A program made the position numbers and the translations under genes. The notes under the pieces are model-generated. The model did not search any database and had not been told where the DNA came from. It saw only the letters and a program-made list of their open reading frames with translations. Shown here one piece after another: positions 25,990-34,804 of a DNA stretch of 64,000 bases. Source of the DNA: DATAWK01 sp036267255. GTDB lineage: Bacteria > Acidobacteriota > Terriglobia > Terriglobales > Acidobacteriaceae. Every line of letters starts with the position of its first letter. The first letter of the stretch is position 1. The DNA lies in the NCBI GenBank assembly GCA_036267255.1, contig DATAWK010000032.1:62001-126000 (forward strand). The letters are read 5' to 3'.

Positions 25990-26685
25990 GTGGCAGGGTT
26001 ACTCTTCATACTTTCGGCACCCTCCGGCTCCGGCAAATCCACGCTGGTAGGGCAGCTTCGTTCCATGGTCGATCATCTGTCGTTTTCCGTTTCCTGGACA
26101 ACGCGCAAGCCGCGCGGTTCCGAACAGGACGGACGCGAATACCACTTCACCAGCCGGGAGACGTTTGAACACATGCTTGCCGAGGACGAGTTTCTGGAGC
26201 ATGCCGACGTCTTTGGCAACTACTACGGCACGGCGCGCAGCACGCTGAAGAAGGCTGCAGAGCAGGGCCAGGACGTTCTGCTGGACATCGACGTACAAGG
26301 CGCCTCGCAGGTGCGACGGAAGATGCCCGAAGCGATCAGCGTTTTTATTCTTCCGCCCAATCCGCAAATTCTGGAAATGCGTTTGCGCAATCGCAGCCGC
26401 GCCGAAGGCGTCGTTTCCGAAGACGTTATCGGGCGGCGGCTGACCGCGGCGCGCAAGGAAATTGAGAACTACCGGCAATATCGCTACATTGTCGTCAACG
26501 ACATTCTGGATCAGGCAGTGGAAGAGTTGACGGCTATCGTGTTGGCAGAGCGCGCCTTGGCGCACGGCGATCCGGCGCCGGACACAGAAATGCAGCGCTG
26601 GATCGGCATAGCGCAGCAGTGCCGGCAGTGCAACGCCCAGGAACGTTTGCAACCTGTGCTTGCCTCGTTTGGATTTCCGTCGTAA
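25990..26685 (+). CDS. gmk: Guanylate kinase
   Basis: Phosphorylates GMP to GDP with ATP. The 231-residue protein has the P-loop SAPSGSGKST (residues 9-18), the GMP-binding segment SVSWTTRKPRGSEQDGREYHF (35-55) and the DIDVQGASQVR motif near 100. It is about 20 residues longer than E. coli Gmk at the C-terminus. The GTG start at 25990 gives the conserved MAGLLFILSAPSG beginning. It forms a run with yicC and rpoZ, as in many bacteria. Confidence 0.96.
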   Translation: MAGLLFILSAPSGSGKSTLVGQLRSMVDHLSFSVSWTTRKPRGSEQDGREYHFTSRETFEHMLAEDEFLEHADVFGNYYGTARSTLKKAAEQGQDVLLDIDVQGASQVRRKMPEAISVFILPPNPQILEMRLRNRSRAEGVVSEDVIGRRLTAARKEIENYRQYRYIVVNDILDQAVEELTAIVLAERALAHGDPAPDTEMQRWIGIAQQCRQCNAQERLQPVLASFGFPS

Positions 26686-26754
26686 CGTAGTCGTAAATTC
26701 ATTCGGTGTTCGTCGTTTCAATTTGACGCTGGTATCTGTACAAGGAGGCTGTTT

Positions 26755-26988
26755 ATGGAAACTATCCCCCCAACAGAGAGTAAGTACCGCACCGTGCATG
26801 TAGCCGCGCGCCGCGCGCGTCAACTGCAGTCCGGAGCCAATCCGTTGATCACACCACGCTCGACGAAAGCCTGCCGCGTGGCGCAGGATGAACTGCGCGC
26901 CGGGAAGGTGGACTACGTGGTTCCAGAACCGCCGACACAGAAAGAGCTGGAACTGCCGGTGGGTTACACCCCGATTTTGCACAGCTAA
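26755..26988 (+). CDS. rpoZ: DNA-directed RNA polymerase omega subunit
   Basis: A 77-residue omega subunit that helps assemble the polymerase. RTVHVAARRARQLQSGANPL matches the omega core (family: lvavvAarRArql), followed by KACRVAQDELRAGKVDYVVP. AAGGAGG stands seven bases before the ATG. The order gmk-rpoZ-coaBC is conserved widely and supports the call despite the short length. Confidence 0.93.
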   Translation: METIPPTESKYRTVHVAARRARQLQSGANPLITPRSTKACRVAQDELRAGKVDYVVPEPPTQKELELPVGYTPILHS

Positions 26989-27035
26989 CTTTTTGTCAGC
27001 AAAAACGACGTGGAATTCTGAACCAAAGTACAATC

Positions 27036-28301
27036 ATGGGCATGAAGGTCACGGTTGGTGTCTCCGGCGGGATCGCCGCATATAAGTCTGCCGAACTGGT
27101 GCGCGCCCTGCAGAAGCAGGCTCTGGACGTACACGTTGTGATGACCCAGGCGGCGCAGCAGTTTGTCCGTCCCCTCACCTTTGCCGCACTCACCGGACAT
27201 CGCGTCATCACGGGACTTTGGGACAGTGATGGCGAAACTCCCAATGCGGCGTCGGCCATCGAACACATTGCCGAAGCACAATCCTCAGACGCGCTGGTCA
27301 TTGCACCGGCAACCGCGGACATTCTAGCCAAAATGGCGCACGGCCTGGCCGACGACTTTCTGACAACTTTGTATCTGGCAACCCCGGCACCGGTCATCGT
27401 TGCGCCGGCCATGAACCTGCAGATGTGGGAGCACGCAGCGACGCAGGCCAACATCGCGACGCTGCATGCGCGCGGCGTGCACATTGTTCCGCCGGAGAGC
27501 GGCTACCTGGCCTGCGGCATGACGGGCAGCGGACGGCTGGCGGAGACCGATCCGATCGTCCATGCCGTGCTGGAGGCGTTGCATCGCCGACACGACCTGG
27601 CGCAGGAAACGGTCCTGGTGACCGCGGGGGGCACGCGAGAGCGGATCGACCCGGTGCGTTATCTGGGCAACCGATCGAGCGGCAAGATGGGCTACGCATT
27701 GGCCGATGCGGCACGGCAACGCGGCGCACGCGTGATTCTGATCAGCGCACCGACGCAGTTGCAACCGCCGGCGGGATGCGAAATGGTTCCGATTGTAACG
27801 GCGGAGGAGATGCGCACGGCGGTCATGGAATATCTGCCGCAGGCGACGCTGGTGATCAAAGCCGCAGCCGTTGCGGACTTTCGCCCGCGCATGCAGGCAG
27901 ACCAGAAGATCAAACGCAGCGGACCGCTGACGCTGGAGCTGGAACCGACCGAGGACATTCTGGCCGAGGTGGTGCAGCGACGTAACCCGGGCACGCTGGT
28001 GCTTGGATTTGCGGCGGAGACCAATCAGGTAGTGGAGCACGGACGCGGCAAGCTGGAGCGCAAAGGCGTCGATGCCATCGTGGTGAACGATGTATCGCGC
28101 GAAGGCATTGGATTCGATTCGGATTGCAATGCGGTGACGTTTCTGACGGCATCGACGGCAATCAACCTGCCGGAGATGCGCAAGCGTGTGCTGGCCGATC
28201 GCATTCTGGATGAGGTCCTTGCGCTGCGCCGTCCGCGCGCCATGATTGCGGAGATTGCTTCGACTGCCGTGGCAAAACCTGTCGCTGTGAAACGTTTCTA
28301 G
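27036..28301 (+). CDS. coaBC: Bifunctional phosphopantothenoylcysteine decarboxylase / phosphopantothenate-cysteine ligase
   Basis: Makes 4'-phosphopantetheine for coenzyme A in two steps. Residues 1-180 are the FMN-binding decarboxylase, with GVSGGIAAYKS at the start, PAMNLQMW near 130 and the active-site Cys in LACGMTGSGRL (about residue 160). Residues 190-400 are the CTP-dependent ligase with the NRSSGKMGYALA motif near 212 and the Lys-bearing DQKIKRSG near 290. The total of 421 residues is normal. A second ATG two codons downstream is possible. Confidence 0.95.
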   Translation: MGMKVTVGVSGGIAAYKSAELVRALQKQALDVHVVMTQAAQQFVRPLTFAALTGHRVITGLWDSDGETPNAASAIEHIAEAQSSDALVIAPATADILAKMAHGLADDFLTTLYLATPAPVIVAPAMNLQMWEHAATQANIATLHARGVHIVPPESGYLACGMTGSGRLAETDPIVHAVLEALHRRHDLAQETVLVTAGGTRERIDPVRYLGNRSSGKMGYALADAARQRGARVILISAPTQLQPPAGCEMVPIVTAEEMRTAVMEYLPQATLVIKAAAVADFRPRMQADQKIKRSGPLTLELEPTEDILAEVVQRRNPGTLVLGFAAETNQVVEHGRGKLERKGVDAIVVNDVSREGIGFDSDCNAVTFLTASTAINLPEMRKRVLADRILDEVLALRRPRAMIAEIASTAVAKPVAVKRF

Positions 28302-28307
28302 TCGAGG

Positions 28308-29165
28308 ATGATTCCGATGGACATCGAATCGCGCCGGCAGATGGCTGCCTTGCTGGATTTTTGCCGCGAGCTGGGCTGCACGGATTTCTATCGCGACAAA
28401 AACGACACGCGACCCTACCAGCCGATGGCGTTTGCCGCGCCCGCACCGGCAGCGACCGCCGCACCCATCGCACAGAAAACGACACCGAAAGTACAGGAAC
28501 TGAAACCCGCGATGCCTCGCAAACCCGTGCTGATCTATGACCCTCCCCTGGAAATCATGCCGATGCCTCCGGTATTTTCGCCCCAGGAAAAAGCTGACAA
28601 ACTGGTGGATATTCGCGACGACCTGGGCGATTGCACGCGCTGCCCGCTATGCGAAACGCGCAACAAGATTGTCTTTGGCGATGGCGATCCGAATGCCGCG
28701 CTGATGTTTGTCGGCGAAGGTCCGGGCGCCGATGAAGATGCTCAGGGACTGCCGTTTGTGGGTCGCGGCGGGCAGTTGCTGAACAACATGATCTCGGCGA
28801 TGGGATTACGACGCGATCAGGTTTACATTGCCAACATCGTCAAATGCCGACCGCCGCAGAACCGCGTGCCGGAACCGATCGAAGCCAACACCTGCACGCC
28901 TTTTCTGTTTCGCCAGATCGAGGCCGTGCAACCGCGCATGCTGGTGGCTCTGGGCGCGACGGCAGCGACGTATCTGCTGGGAGTGAAGACTTCCCTTTCA
29001 TCGCTGCGCGGACGCATTCACGATTGTCACGGCGCGAAGTTGATTGTCACGTATCACCCTGCCTACCTGTTGCGCGATCCGCGCCAGAAGGGCGAAGCAT
29101 GGAAAGATCTGCAACTGGCCATGCAGTTTCTGGGATTGAAATCGCCGGAAAAAAATAAGAGTTAG
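28308..29165 (+). CDS. Family-4 uracil-DNA glycosylase (iron-sulfur type)
   Basis: Removes uracil from DNA. The 285-residue protein has an N-terminal Ala/Pro-rich region of about 95 residues without homologous features. The catalytic domain follows: the first cluster cysteines in CTRCPLC (near residue 109), motif GEGPGADEDAQGLPFVGRGG, YIANIVKCRPPQNR, and the final TYHPAYLLRDPRQK. Six bases separate it from coaBC. It overlaps the convergent SpoIIE-type gene by four bases. Confidence 0.93.
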   Translation: MIPMDIESRRQMAALLDFCRELGCTDFYRDKNDTRPYQPMAFAAPAPAATAAPIAQKTTPKVQELKPAMPRKPVLIYDPPLEIMPMPPVFSPQEKADKLVDIRDDLGDCTRCPLCETRNKIVFGDGDPNAALMFVGEGPGADEDAQGLPFVGRGGQLLNNMISAMGLRRDQVYIANIVKCRPPQNRVPEPIEANTCTPFLFRQIEAVQPRMLVALGATAATYLLGVKTSLSSLRGRIHDCHGAKLIVTYHPAYLLRDPRQKGEAWKDLQLAMQFLGLKSPEKNKS

Positions 29166-31213
29166 ACGGCCACCGCAACGTTCGCACCATCCCGCTCCAC
29201 ACGCAGCACCAGGATGTCATCTTCCTGACCGAAGTTTTGCGCAGATGCGGCTACTTCCGCGGCGGTGATGGGTTGGCGCAGCATTTCGCGGATGCGGTCG
29301 AAGCCGAAGAGTTGGCCGTTTTCGTCCTTTGCTTCGGCAATGCCGTCGGACATCAACATCAAACGGTCGCCCGGCTCGAGCTGAAAGTGCATGAGAGAAA
29401 ACTCCGCGCTGGTGACCATGCCCAACGGCAAGGCTCCTTCCATCGGCAATTCTTTGCCGTTCAGGTAGGGCGGCAGGTGTCCGGCATTGGCCAACGTAAT
29501 CGCGCCATCGGATGCGATGCGCAGCGCGAGGCAGGTGGCATGGGCCTGGCCGCGTCCGCAGAGCCGCTGATTCAGCGCGTTCAATACCGCCAATGGATCG
29601 AACTCATATTGCGCCGCCGTGCGAATCGCACCGACAATCAACGCCACCAGCATGCCGGCCTGCAGGCCGTGGCCGGTTACGTCGCCGACCACAATCAGCA
29701 CGCTGCCGTCGGTCGGATGCGGAAGGATCTGGAAGAAATCGCCACCAACTTCGCGTGCCGGGCGATACTCGCTTTCGATGGTCAGCCCCGGCACCCGCGG
29801 CAGTTCCTCGGGAATCAGGACCTGCTGCACTTCCCTGGCCTGCTGGATGTCCAATGCAGTCTCCCGCTGCCGTCGCATGGAAAGCAGAAACCGGCGCAGC
29901 AGCAGAACAAAGATCGTCGCCACCAAAACTAATCCGGTGATATCGTTCAGCCCGACCTGTATACCAAAGGGAAACCAAACCCCACGGATGTGCAATAGAT
30001 TGGAAAACAGCGTTATACCCACCAGCACCACGGCGGGCAACGCCAGCCAACCCTCCCGTCCTTGTTGCCGGATGCCCTGAACGACGCTCCACACCAGCCC
30101 CAGCATAAATAGCAGTCGAATGCCCAACCCCACAAAACGAAAAGCCACTTCGACCGGATGCGGCATGACCAGGGCATATCTGAGTACGGTGTAGAGAATG
30201 TCGAGCAACGTGAGAGCGACGATGGCCTTCGGCATCCACGCCGGACGGCGCAGCCGGAACCAGACCCACCACATCATTACCCAAGAGCCCAAAAGCAGCG
30301 GATTCAGAATGGCATTCGATACCGTGGTCGCTGCAACGGCGTCTACGACCTGCGTCCAGACAGAGAGGCACGCGATGACGGCATCGGCCGCCCTCAGCAG
30401 GAAGACCCACGCCAGCCACACGTACACCGGGTCGGAGCGGTCCAGCAGAATCAGGCTGCAGGCCATCAGGAGCAGCAGGAAAAACAGGATTGCCATGATT
30501 CCTGAGAATGAATAGGCGCGAACCAGATCCAACCAGGCCAGTTGGTAGCGCGCTGTCACCGCGCCGGACTCGCCCAGCAGCGGCGCCGAGTGCATGCCCC
30601 CGGTATCGACTTGTGTCAGCGGCGTCGTGTGATCCATCCACATACGGAAGGCCAGCACCTGGGTGACCGGGCCTGTGGAATCGCCACTCTGCACCTGCGG
30701 CAGAAGGAACATCTCCGGACGGGTATAGTAGGCCACCGGAGACTGACCCCGACTCGACCCCGGGCCGGGAAACTTGCCGAAGCTGCCCAGCAGCACTCCA
30801 TTGGTAAAGAACTGGTAGGCATCGTCTACGTTCGCCGAACCGGCGAGGGCCAGCTTTTGCCCAGGCCGCGCATCTACCCGCACACGGATGCGATACCAGG
30901 CATAGCCCCAGTAACCGGGATGGCCCTTGGCCGTCCAGCCGGGCACGTATCCGGAAAACCCGGCAGTGGGATCGAAGCTTCCGGTCTTCGGCGTGAGGTC
31001 TACGGTTTCCCATTGCGAGTCGTCGAAGTTCGGATCGGCCCACTGCGGGTTGTCGCCAATGTGGAACTTCCACGGTCCGTTCAGGGCGATGATCGACTGG
31101 CCCAGCGTGATCTGCTGGGCGGGCAATGCGGGAGAGGACGCGGGCGCGATCTGCGCGGCGGCGTGCAGAGCCAGGAGCGGCAAAAGCAAAAGAGAGAACC
31201 AAATGCGTCGCAT
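29162..31213 (-). CDS. Membrane SpoIIE/RsbU-type protein phosphatase with exported sugar-binding-like domain
   Basis: A 683-residue sensor phosphatase. Residues 1-20 form a signal peptide. Residues 25-190 form an exported jelly-roll that resembles the N-terminal sugar-binding domain of GH2 enzymes (LNGPWKFHIGDNPQW, then YRIRVRV). Seven or eight hydrophobic helices span about 225-455. The cytoplasmic PP2C-type domain (about 480-683) keeps the metal-binding segments EVGGDFFQ, VVGDVTGHGLQAGM and LMSDGIAEAKDENG. RsbU-like proteins usually dephosphorylate anti-anti-sigma factors; none is encoded nearby. ATG 31213 gives a normal signal peptide; the frame extends 20 codons further upstream. Confidence 0.9.
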   Translation of the reverse strand: MRRIWFSLLLLPLLALHAAAQIAPASSPALPAQQITLGQSIIALNGPWKFHIGDNPQWADPNFDDSQWETVDLTPKTGSFDPTAGFSGYVPGWTAKGHPGYWGYAWYRIRVRVDARPGQKLALAGSANVDDAYQFFTNGVLLGSFGKFPGPGSSRGQSPVAYYTRPEMFLLPQVQSGDSTGPVTQVLAFRMWMDHTTPLTQVDTGGMHSAPLLGESGAVTARYQLAWLDLVRAYSFSGIMAILFFLLLLMACSLILLDRSDPVYVWLAWVFLLRAADAVIACLSVWTQVVDAVAATTVSNAILNPLLLGSWVMMWWVWFRLRRPAWMPKAIVALTLLDILYTVLRYALVMPHPVEVAFRFVGLGIRLLFMLGLVWSVVQGIRQQGREGWLALPAVVLVGITLFSNLLHIRGVWFPFGIQVGLNDITGLVLVATIFVLLLRRFLLSMRRQRETALDIQQAREVQQVLIPEELPRVPGLTIESEYRPAREVGGDFFQILPHPTDGSVLIVVGDVTGHGLQAGMLVALIVGAIRTAAQYEFDPLAVLNALNQRLCGRGQAHATCLALRIASDGAITLANAGHLPPYLNGKELPMEGALPLGMVTSAEFSLMHFQLEPGDRLMLMSDGIAEAKDENGQLFGFDRIREMLRQPITAAEVAASAQNFGQEDDILVLRVERDGANVAVAV

Positions 31214-31546
31214 AGGCAGGTTTCTTGTAGCCAGCTTCCTGGGGGAGCACACCACAAATACCAGCCGCGCCACGCTTTGGCAACGAAAATTGATTGTTTA
31301 CGGCGAGTCCCTCTGAGGAGCAGCACGACGAAGAATCCAGAAAATCCTCGCTCCATCAAGATCGTCTGGATTCTTCACTTCGTCCGCTGGCGCGGACTGC
31401 GCTCAGAATGACTCGTCTGTTACGCGAAAATTGTCTACAGGAGAGACCATCGACACAGGAGCCGCGCATGAGAAAAGGCGGACTGCAAATGCAGTCCGCC
31501 TTTTGGGATTCAGAAAGATATTGAAGGGAGCGCCAGGCCCGGAGGG
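31214..31546. repeat. Intergenic region with dispersed repeat copy
   Basis: The stretch 31360-31412 repeats the GTCTGGATTCTTC ... CTGCGCTCAGAATGAC element seen at 4419-4453 and 4590-4640. The rpmB terminator (31473-31504) fills most of the rest. No gene is seen. Confidence 0.65.
31473..31504 (-). terminator. Rho-independent terminator of rpmB
   Basis: AAAAGGCGGACTGC (31473-31486) pairs perfectly with GCAGTCCGCCTTTT (31491-31504) around a four-base AAAT loop. It stands 43 bases downstream of the rpmB stop codon on the minus strand, with flanking T-runs. Confidence 0.9.
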
Positions 31547-31735
31547 TTAGGCTTTGACTACTTTGCCGGCCTTGATGCAGCCGGTGCAGACGCGGACGCG
31601 CTTGCTGCCGCCATCGAGCTTGGCCTTGACGGTGTGCAAATTGACGTTCCAACGGCGACGGGTGGTGTTGTGCGCGTGAGAAATATTGTTGCCGAACTGC
31701 GGCTTCTTGCCGCAAACTTCACAAATCTGTGCCAT
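31547..31735 (-). CDS. rpmB: 50S ribosomal protein L28
   Basis: A 62-residue large-subunit protein. MAQICEVCGKKPQFGNNISH and RRRWNVNLHTVKAK are typical of bacterial L28. The zinc-binding type is present, with CEVC near the N-terminus and CTGC near residue 53. The ATG at 31735 is the only start giving the conserved N-terminus; a longer upstream frame is non-homologous. It is monocistronic with its own terminator. Confidence 0.96.
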   Translation of the reverse strand: MAQICEVCGKKPQFGNNISHAHNTTRRRWNVNLHTVKAKLDGGSKRVRVCTGCIKAGKVVKA

Positions 31736-31991
31736 GACGGTTGATCCTGTCTGTCTTTCGAAGATGATCGAGGTCGCAGCGTTCCAGACTCGCCGGCCAG
31801 ACCATAGTGGCCCGGGCCGCAACACACTCGAAGTGGGGCTGATCCAGCATGCAAACGCAAAGAAAAACCGGACCACAGCACCAATTTCCAAGTGTAACGA
31901 AACAACGGCGCGGAATCAATTCCGCGGCGAGCATAAAATGAAGGGGAATACAAAAATCTGAACCGTCTATTGACCACCCGCGACCCGACAC

Positions 31992-33392
31992 TTGAATCCG
32001 ATCCCTGACCCAATCCGCGCGCAACGTTCTTTGGATGCCGTAAACGTAAGCAAACAGGCCCAGGGACGGGATCCTGTCCAACGCGCATTTCTGCCAACAT
32101 GGACCGTTTTCTGGGTGGCTTTCCTGGTGCGGGTCGCGTATATGACGCTGGCCCACACCTATCGCTTTCGGCCCTATGACGACCATTTTCAGTTTGGCTG
32201 GGAGATGGGCCGCATTGCGCATGCCCTGGTCACGGGCCACGGATTTGCCGATCCGTTCCGCGGCCATACCGGTCCAACGGCGTGGGTGGGGCCGCTGTAT
32301 CCGATTTTGCTGGCCGGGGTGTTTCGTGTTTTTGGCGTGTACACGCTGCGCGCTGCCTGGGTGATCCTGACCATCAATTGCTTTTTCTCCGCACTGACTA
32401 CGCGGACAACCTACGAGATCGCCGCACGCTGCTTCAACCGCCGCGTGGCCGTGTGGTCTGCATGGATCTGGGCGCTGTATCCGGCTGCCATGCAGTACGC
32501 CGTCCGCTGGGTGTGGGAGATATCGCTGAGCGTATGGCTCTTTACCCTGGTGATCGTGGTCGCGCTGCGCATGCGCAACATTGGCGCATCGGAGAGTGGG
32601 AACGACAAGGGAAACGAAGCGAATCCTGCAGGCGTGGCCGGAGAAACGCGCACGCTGCCGCGCTGGTTGTTCTTTGGATTTCTATGGGGGCTGCTGGCGC
32701 TCAGCAATCCGTCGCTGCAGTTGTTTCTGCCTGCCTGCGGTATCTGGATTTTGCTGGGGACAAAAAATCTTCGCCGCCAGCTTGGGTATGCGATAGCATC
32801 GGCGCTGGTTTATTTGATCTGCGTGACTCCCTGGGTGGTGCGCAACGGGAACGTCTTCCATTGCTTCGTTCCCATGCGGGCGAACTTTGGCGCGGAACTT
32901 TGCCTGGGCAACGGTCCGGGCGCCAATGGCTTTCTGATGGAGTACGACCATCCCGTGCAGTCGGTGCAGCAGTTGCGGCTTTATAGCCAAATGGGTGAAA
33001 TCGCATATTCGAAAATGCGCGGACGGCTGGCACGGCAGACGATTGCAGCAGACCCGCAGCTGTTTGTGCGGAACAGCTTCAAGCGTCTTTATTTTTTCTG
33101 GTTCAGCGTACCGCATGGCACGGGGAAGGCCTGGTACATTGAGCCAACGCGCGTAGCCAACTTTGCTTTCGCCAGTGTTGCCGGGTTGCTGGGGCTGGCG
33201 TTGGCATTGCAGCGACACAAGCCGGCGGCAGGACTGTTTGCCTGGGCCTTTGTCCTGGTCCCGTTGATTTACTACTTCGTTTCCGTAAGCGCGCGTTTTC
33301 GCCATCCCCTGGAACCGTTGCTGGCCATTCTTGGGGTCTATCTGTTTCAGTCCGCGGAGAAACGCGTGCGCAGAAATTCTCTTCCTCTTTAA
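31992..33392 (+). CDS. Membrane glycosyltransferase, GT39/ArnT-like
   Basis: A 466-residue integral membrane protein with about ten helices, resembling the PMT/ArnT family that transfers sugars from polyprenyl-phosphate donors on the outer face of the inner membrane. The first periplasmic loop carries a conserved acidic stretch, YRFRPYDDHFQFGWEMGRIA, followed by GHGFADPF and PTAWVGPLYP; such D/E loops hold the catalytic residue in the family. Acceptor and donor are unknown. The TTG start at 31992 is uncertain because no ribosome-binding site precedes it; a TTG at 32031 is an alternative. Confidence 0.85.
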   Translation: MNPIPDPIRAQRSLDAVNVSKQAQGRDPVQRAFLPTWTVFWVAFLVRVAYMTLAHTYRFRPYDDHFQFGWEMGRIAHALVTGHGFADPFRGHTGPTAWVGPLYPILLAGVFRVFGVYTLRAAWVILTINCFFSALTTRTTYEIAARCFNRRVAVWSAWIWALYPAAMQYAVRWVWEISLSVWLFTLVIVVALRMRNIGASESGNDKGNEANPAGVAGETRTLPRWLFFGFLWGLLALSNPSLQLFLPACGIWILLGTKNLRRQLGYAIASALVYLICVTPWVVRNGNVFHCFVPMRANFGAELCLGNGPGANGFLMEYDHPVQSVQQLRLYSQMGEIAYSKMRGRLARQTIAADPQLFVRNSFKRLYFFWFSVPHGTGKAWYIEPTRVANFAFASVAGLLGLALALQRHKPAAGLFAWAFVLVPLIYYFVSVSARFRHPLEPLLAILGVYLFQSAEKRVRRNSLPL

Positions 33393-33477
33393 AAAGCGAT
33401 AACAAATCCATCCCGCTTGTAACTTCGTTCCTCTCCTGCGCATCTCACTGTTGAGTTGTATTCGGAGGATGGAAGCA

Positions 33478-33783
33478 ATGGATAAATTCGCAATTCTGGC
33501 GCAGCTGGAAGCCAAACCGGGAAAAGAGCAGGAAGTGGAGGCATTTCTGAAATCGGCGCAGCCCCTGGCCGAGCAGGAAACCGGAACGACCACGTGGTAT
33601 GCCCTGAAAATCGGCCCGTCGAAATACGGCATTTTCGATACGTTTGCCGACGAAAAAGGCCGCCAGGCGCACATCCAGGGGGAGATCGCCAAAGCACTGT
33701 TCGCAAAGGCCAAAGAGCTGTTTGCCAAGGAGCCGCAGATCGATTTGCCGGAGATTCTTGCCGCCAAAAGCCACAAGCACTGA
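33478..33783 (+). CDS. Antibiotic-biosynthesis-monooxygenase (ABM) domain protein
   Basis: A 101-residue dimeric alpha/beta-barrel protein of the ABM/quinol-monooxygenase-like family. AILAQLEAKPGKEQEVEAFL, the central TTTWYALKIGPSKYGIFDTF and DEKGRQAHIQGEIAKAL follow the family layout. Members oxidise quinols, degrade haem or act as detoxification proteins, and no residue here decides among these. GGAGG is nine bases before ATG 33478. Confidence 0.85.
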   Translation: MDKFAILAQLEAKPGKEQEVEAFLKSAQPLAEQETGTTTWYALKIGPSKYGIFDTFADEKGRQAHIQGEIAKALFAKAKELFAKEPQIDLPEILAAKSHKH

Positions 33784-33812
33784 GCCCGAGTCCATCGAAC
33801 GCAAAGCTATCG

Positions 33813-33842
33813 TTGACGCAGAGCCCATAACACCCGTACCAT
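33813..33842 (+). promoter_or_regulatory. Candidate promoter of rplU-rpmA
   Basis: TTGACG (33813-33818) and TACCAT (33837-33842) are 18 bases apart, giving a leader of about 185 bases before rplU. A leader of this size could hold autoregulatory structure, but no known motif was recognised. Confidence 0.35.
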
Positions 33843-34034
33843 AGAGATGTTAGGCGATCTGCGTCACCATCGACCCCGCTGTACCCTGCGGTACGTGGAA
33901 TGGATGCGTGCATGGATCAGCACCTCTCGCCCGTGCGTCCTTACTTCTTCGGGTTCGAGTCCGCTGGCCAACCAAAGCAAGGTTATGCCTGAAGTTTTTT
34001 CTGCCGGAGTTACCGCTCGCGGCATGGAGGATGT

Positions 34035-34367
34035 ATGTACGCTGTCATTCGCACCGGTGGAAAGCAGTATCGTGTTGCACCGGGAGACGTGCTTCGCGTG
34101 GAGAAACTGGAAAACACCGACGGCAAGGTTGAGTTTACCGATGTGCTGGCCACCTCTTCGGAAGGCGCCATCGCAGTCAAGCCAGGATCCGCCAAGGTGG
34201 TTGCATCCGTGGTGAAACAGGATCGCGCCGATAAGATTCTTGTCTTCCACTTCAAGCGCAAGAAGCAATATAAGAAGCTGCAGGGACACCGGCAGGCTTT
34301 CACCGAGATTCGCATCAACGAGATTCACGTCGACGGCAAAAGCTTTACCGCCGCAAACGGACGATAA
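34035..34367 (+). CDS. rplU: 50S ribosomal protein L21
   Basis: A 110-residue large-subunit protein that contacts 23S rRNA with L20. MYAVIRTGGKQYRVAPGD and the basic C-terminal FKRKKQYKKLQGHRQ segment are diagnostic. It starts a two-gene operon with rpmA, separated by 15 bases that contain AAGGAAAGGA, the ribosome-binding site of rpmA. Confidence 0.97.
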   Translation: MYAVIRTGGKQYRVAPGDVLRVEKLENTDGKVEFTDVLATSSEGAIAVKPGSAKVVASVVKQDRADKILVFHFKRKKQYKKLQGHRQAFTEIRINEIHVDGKSFTAANGR

Positions 34368-34382
34368 GGAAAGGATTTATTC

Positions 34383-34649
34383 ATGGCACATAAAAAAGGA
34401 CTGGGAAGCTCTCGAAACGGGCGGGATTCCAACTCACAGCGACTGGGCGTCAAGGCCTTCAGCGGTGAGGTTGTCACCGGCGGCTCCATCATTGTGCGGC
34501 AGCGCGGCACCAAGATCAAGCCCGGCCTGAATGTCGGCCTTGGCAGCGACGACACACTGTTTGCCAAGATTGGCGGGCGCGTGAAATTTATCGATCGTGG
34601 ACGCACGGGACGCTTCGTTGCGATCGAGCCTGTTGCCGCGAAGGCATAA
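34383..34649 (+). CDS. rpmA: 50S ribosomal protein L27
   Basis: An 88-residue protein at the peptidyl-transferase centre. It begins MAHKKGLGSSRNGRDSNSQR, the usual mature-type N-terminus without a cleavable leader, and has RQRGTKIKPGLNVGLGSDD in the middle. It ends at a strong terminator. Confidence 0.97.
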   Translation: MAHKKGLGSSRNGRDSNSQRLGVKAFSGEVVTGGSIIVRQRGTKIKPGLNVGLGSDDTLFAKIGGRVKFIDRGRTGRFVAIEPVAAKA

Positions 34650-34679
34650 CCGCACGGCAAGCAAATCTGTAGCAGACGG

Positions 34680-34710
34680 AAAAGGCTGGAGAGAAATCTC
34701 CAGCCTTTTT
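34680..34710 (+). terminator. Rho-independent terminator of rplU-rpmA
   Basis: AAAGGCTGGAGA (34681-34692) pairs with TCTCCAGCCTTT (34697-34708) around a GAAA loop, followed by T residues, 31 bases after the rpmA stop. Confidence 0.93.
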
Positions 34711-34751
34711 GTTTGCCTGGCGGCTTCTCAGGATAGTACGACAAGCAAAAG

Positions 34752-34780
34752 AAAAGCCCTGCCATTGGCAGGGCTTTTCT
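34752..34780. terminator. Rho-independent terminator, mainly for the 7-TM gene
   Basis: AAAAGCCCTGCC (34752-34763) pairs with GGCAGGGCTTTT (34767-34778) around ATT. It lies 25 bases after the end of the minus-strand membrane-protein gene and has T-runs on both strands. Confidence 0.9.
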
Positions 34781-34804
34781 TTTAAAACAGCGGGATGAGT
34801 TTGG

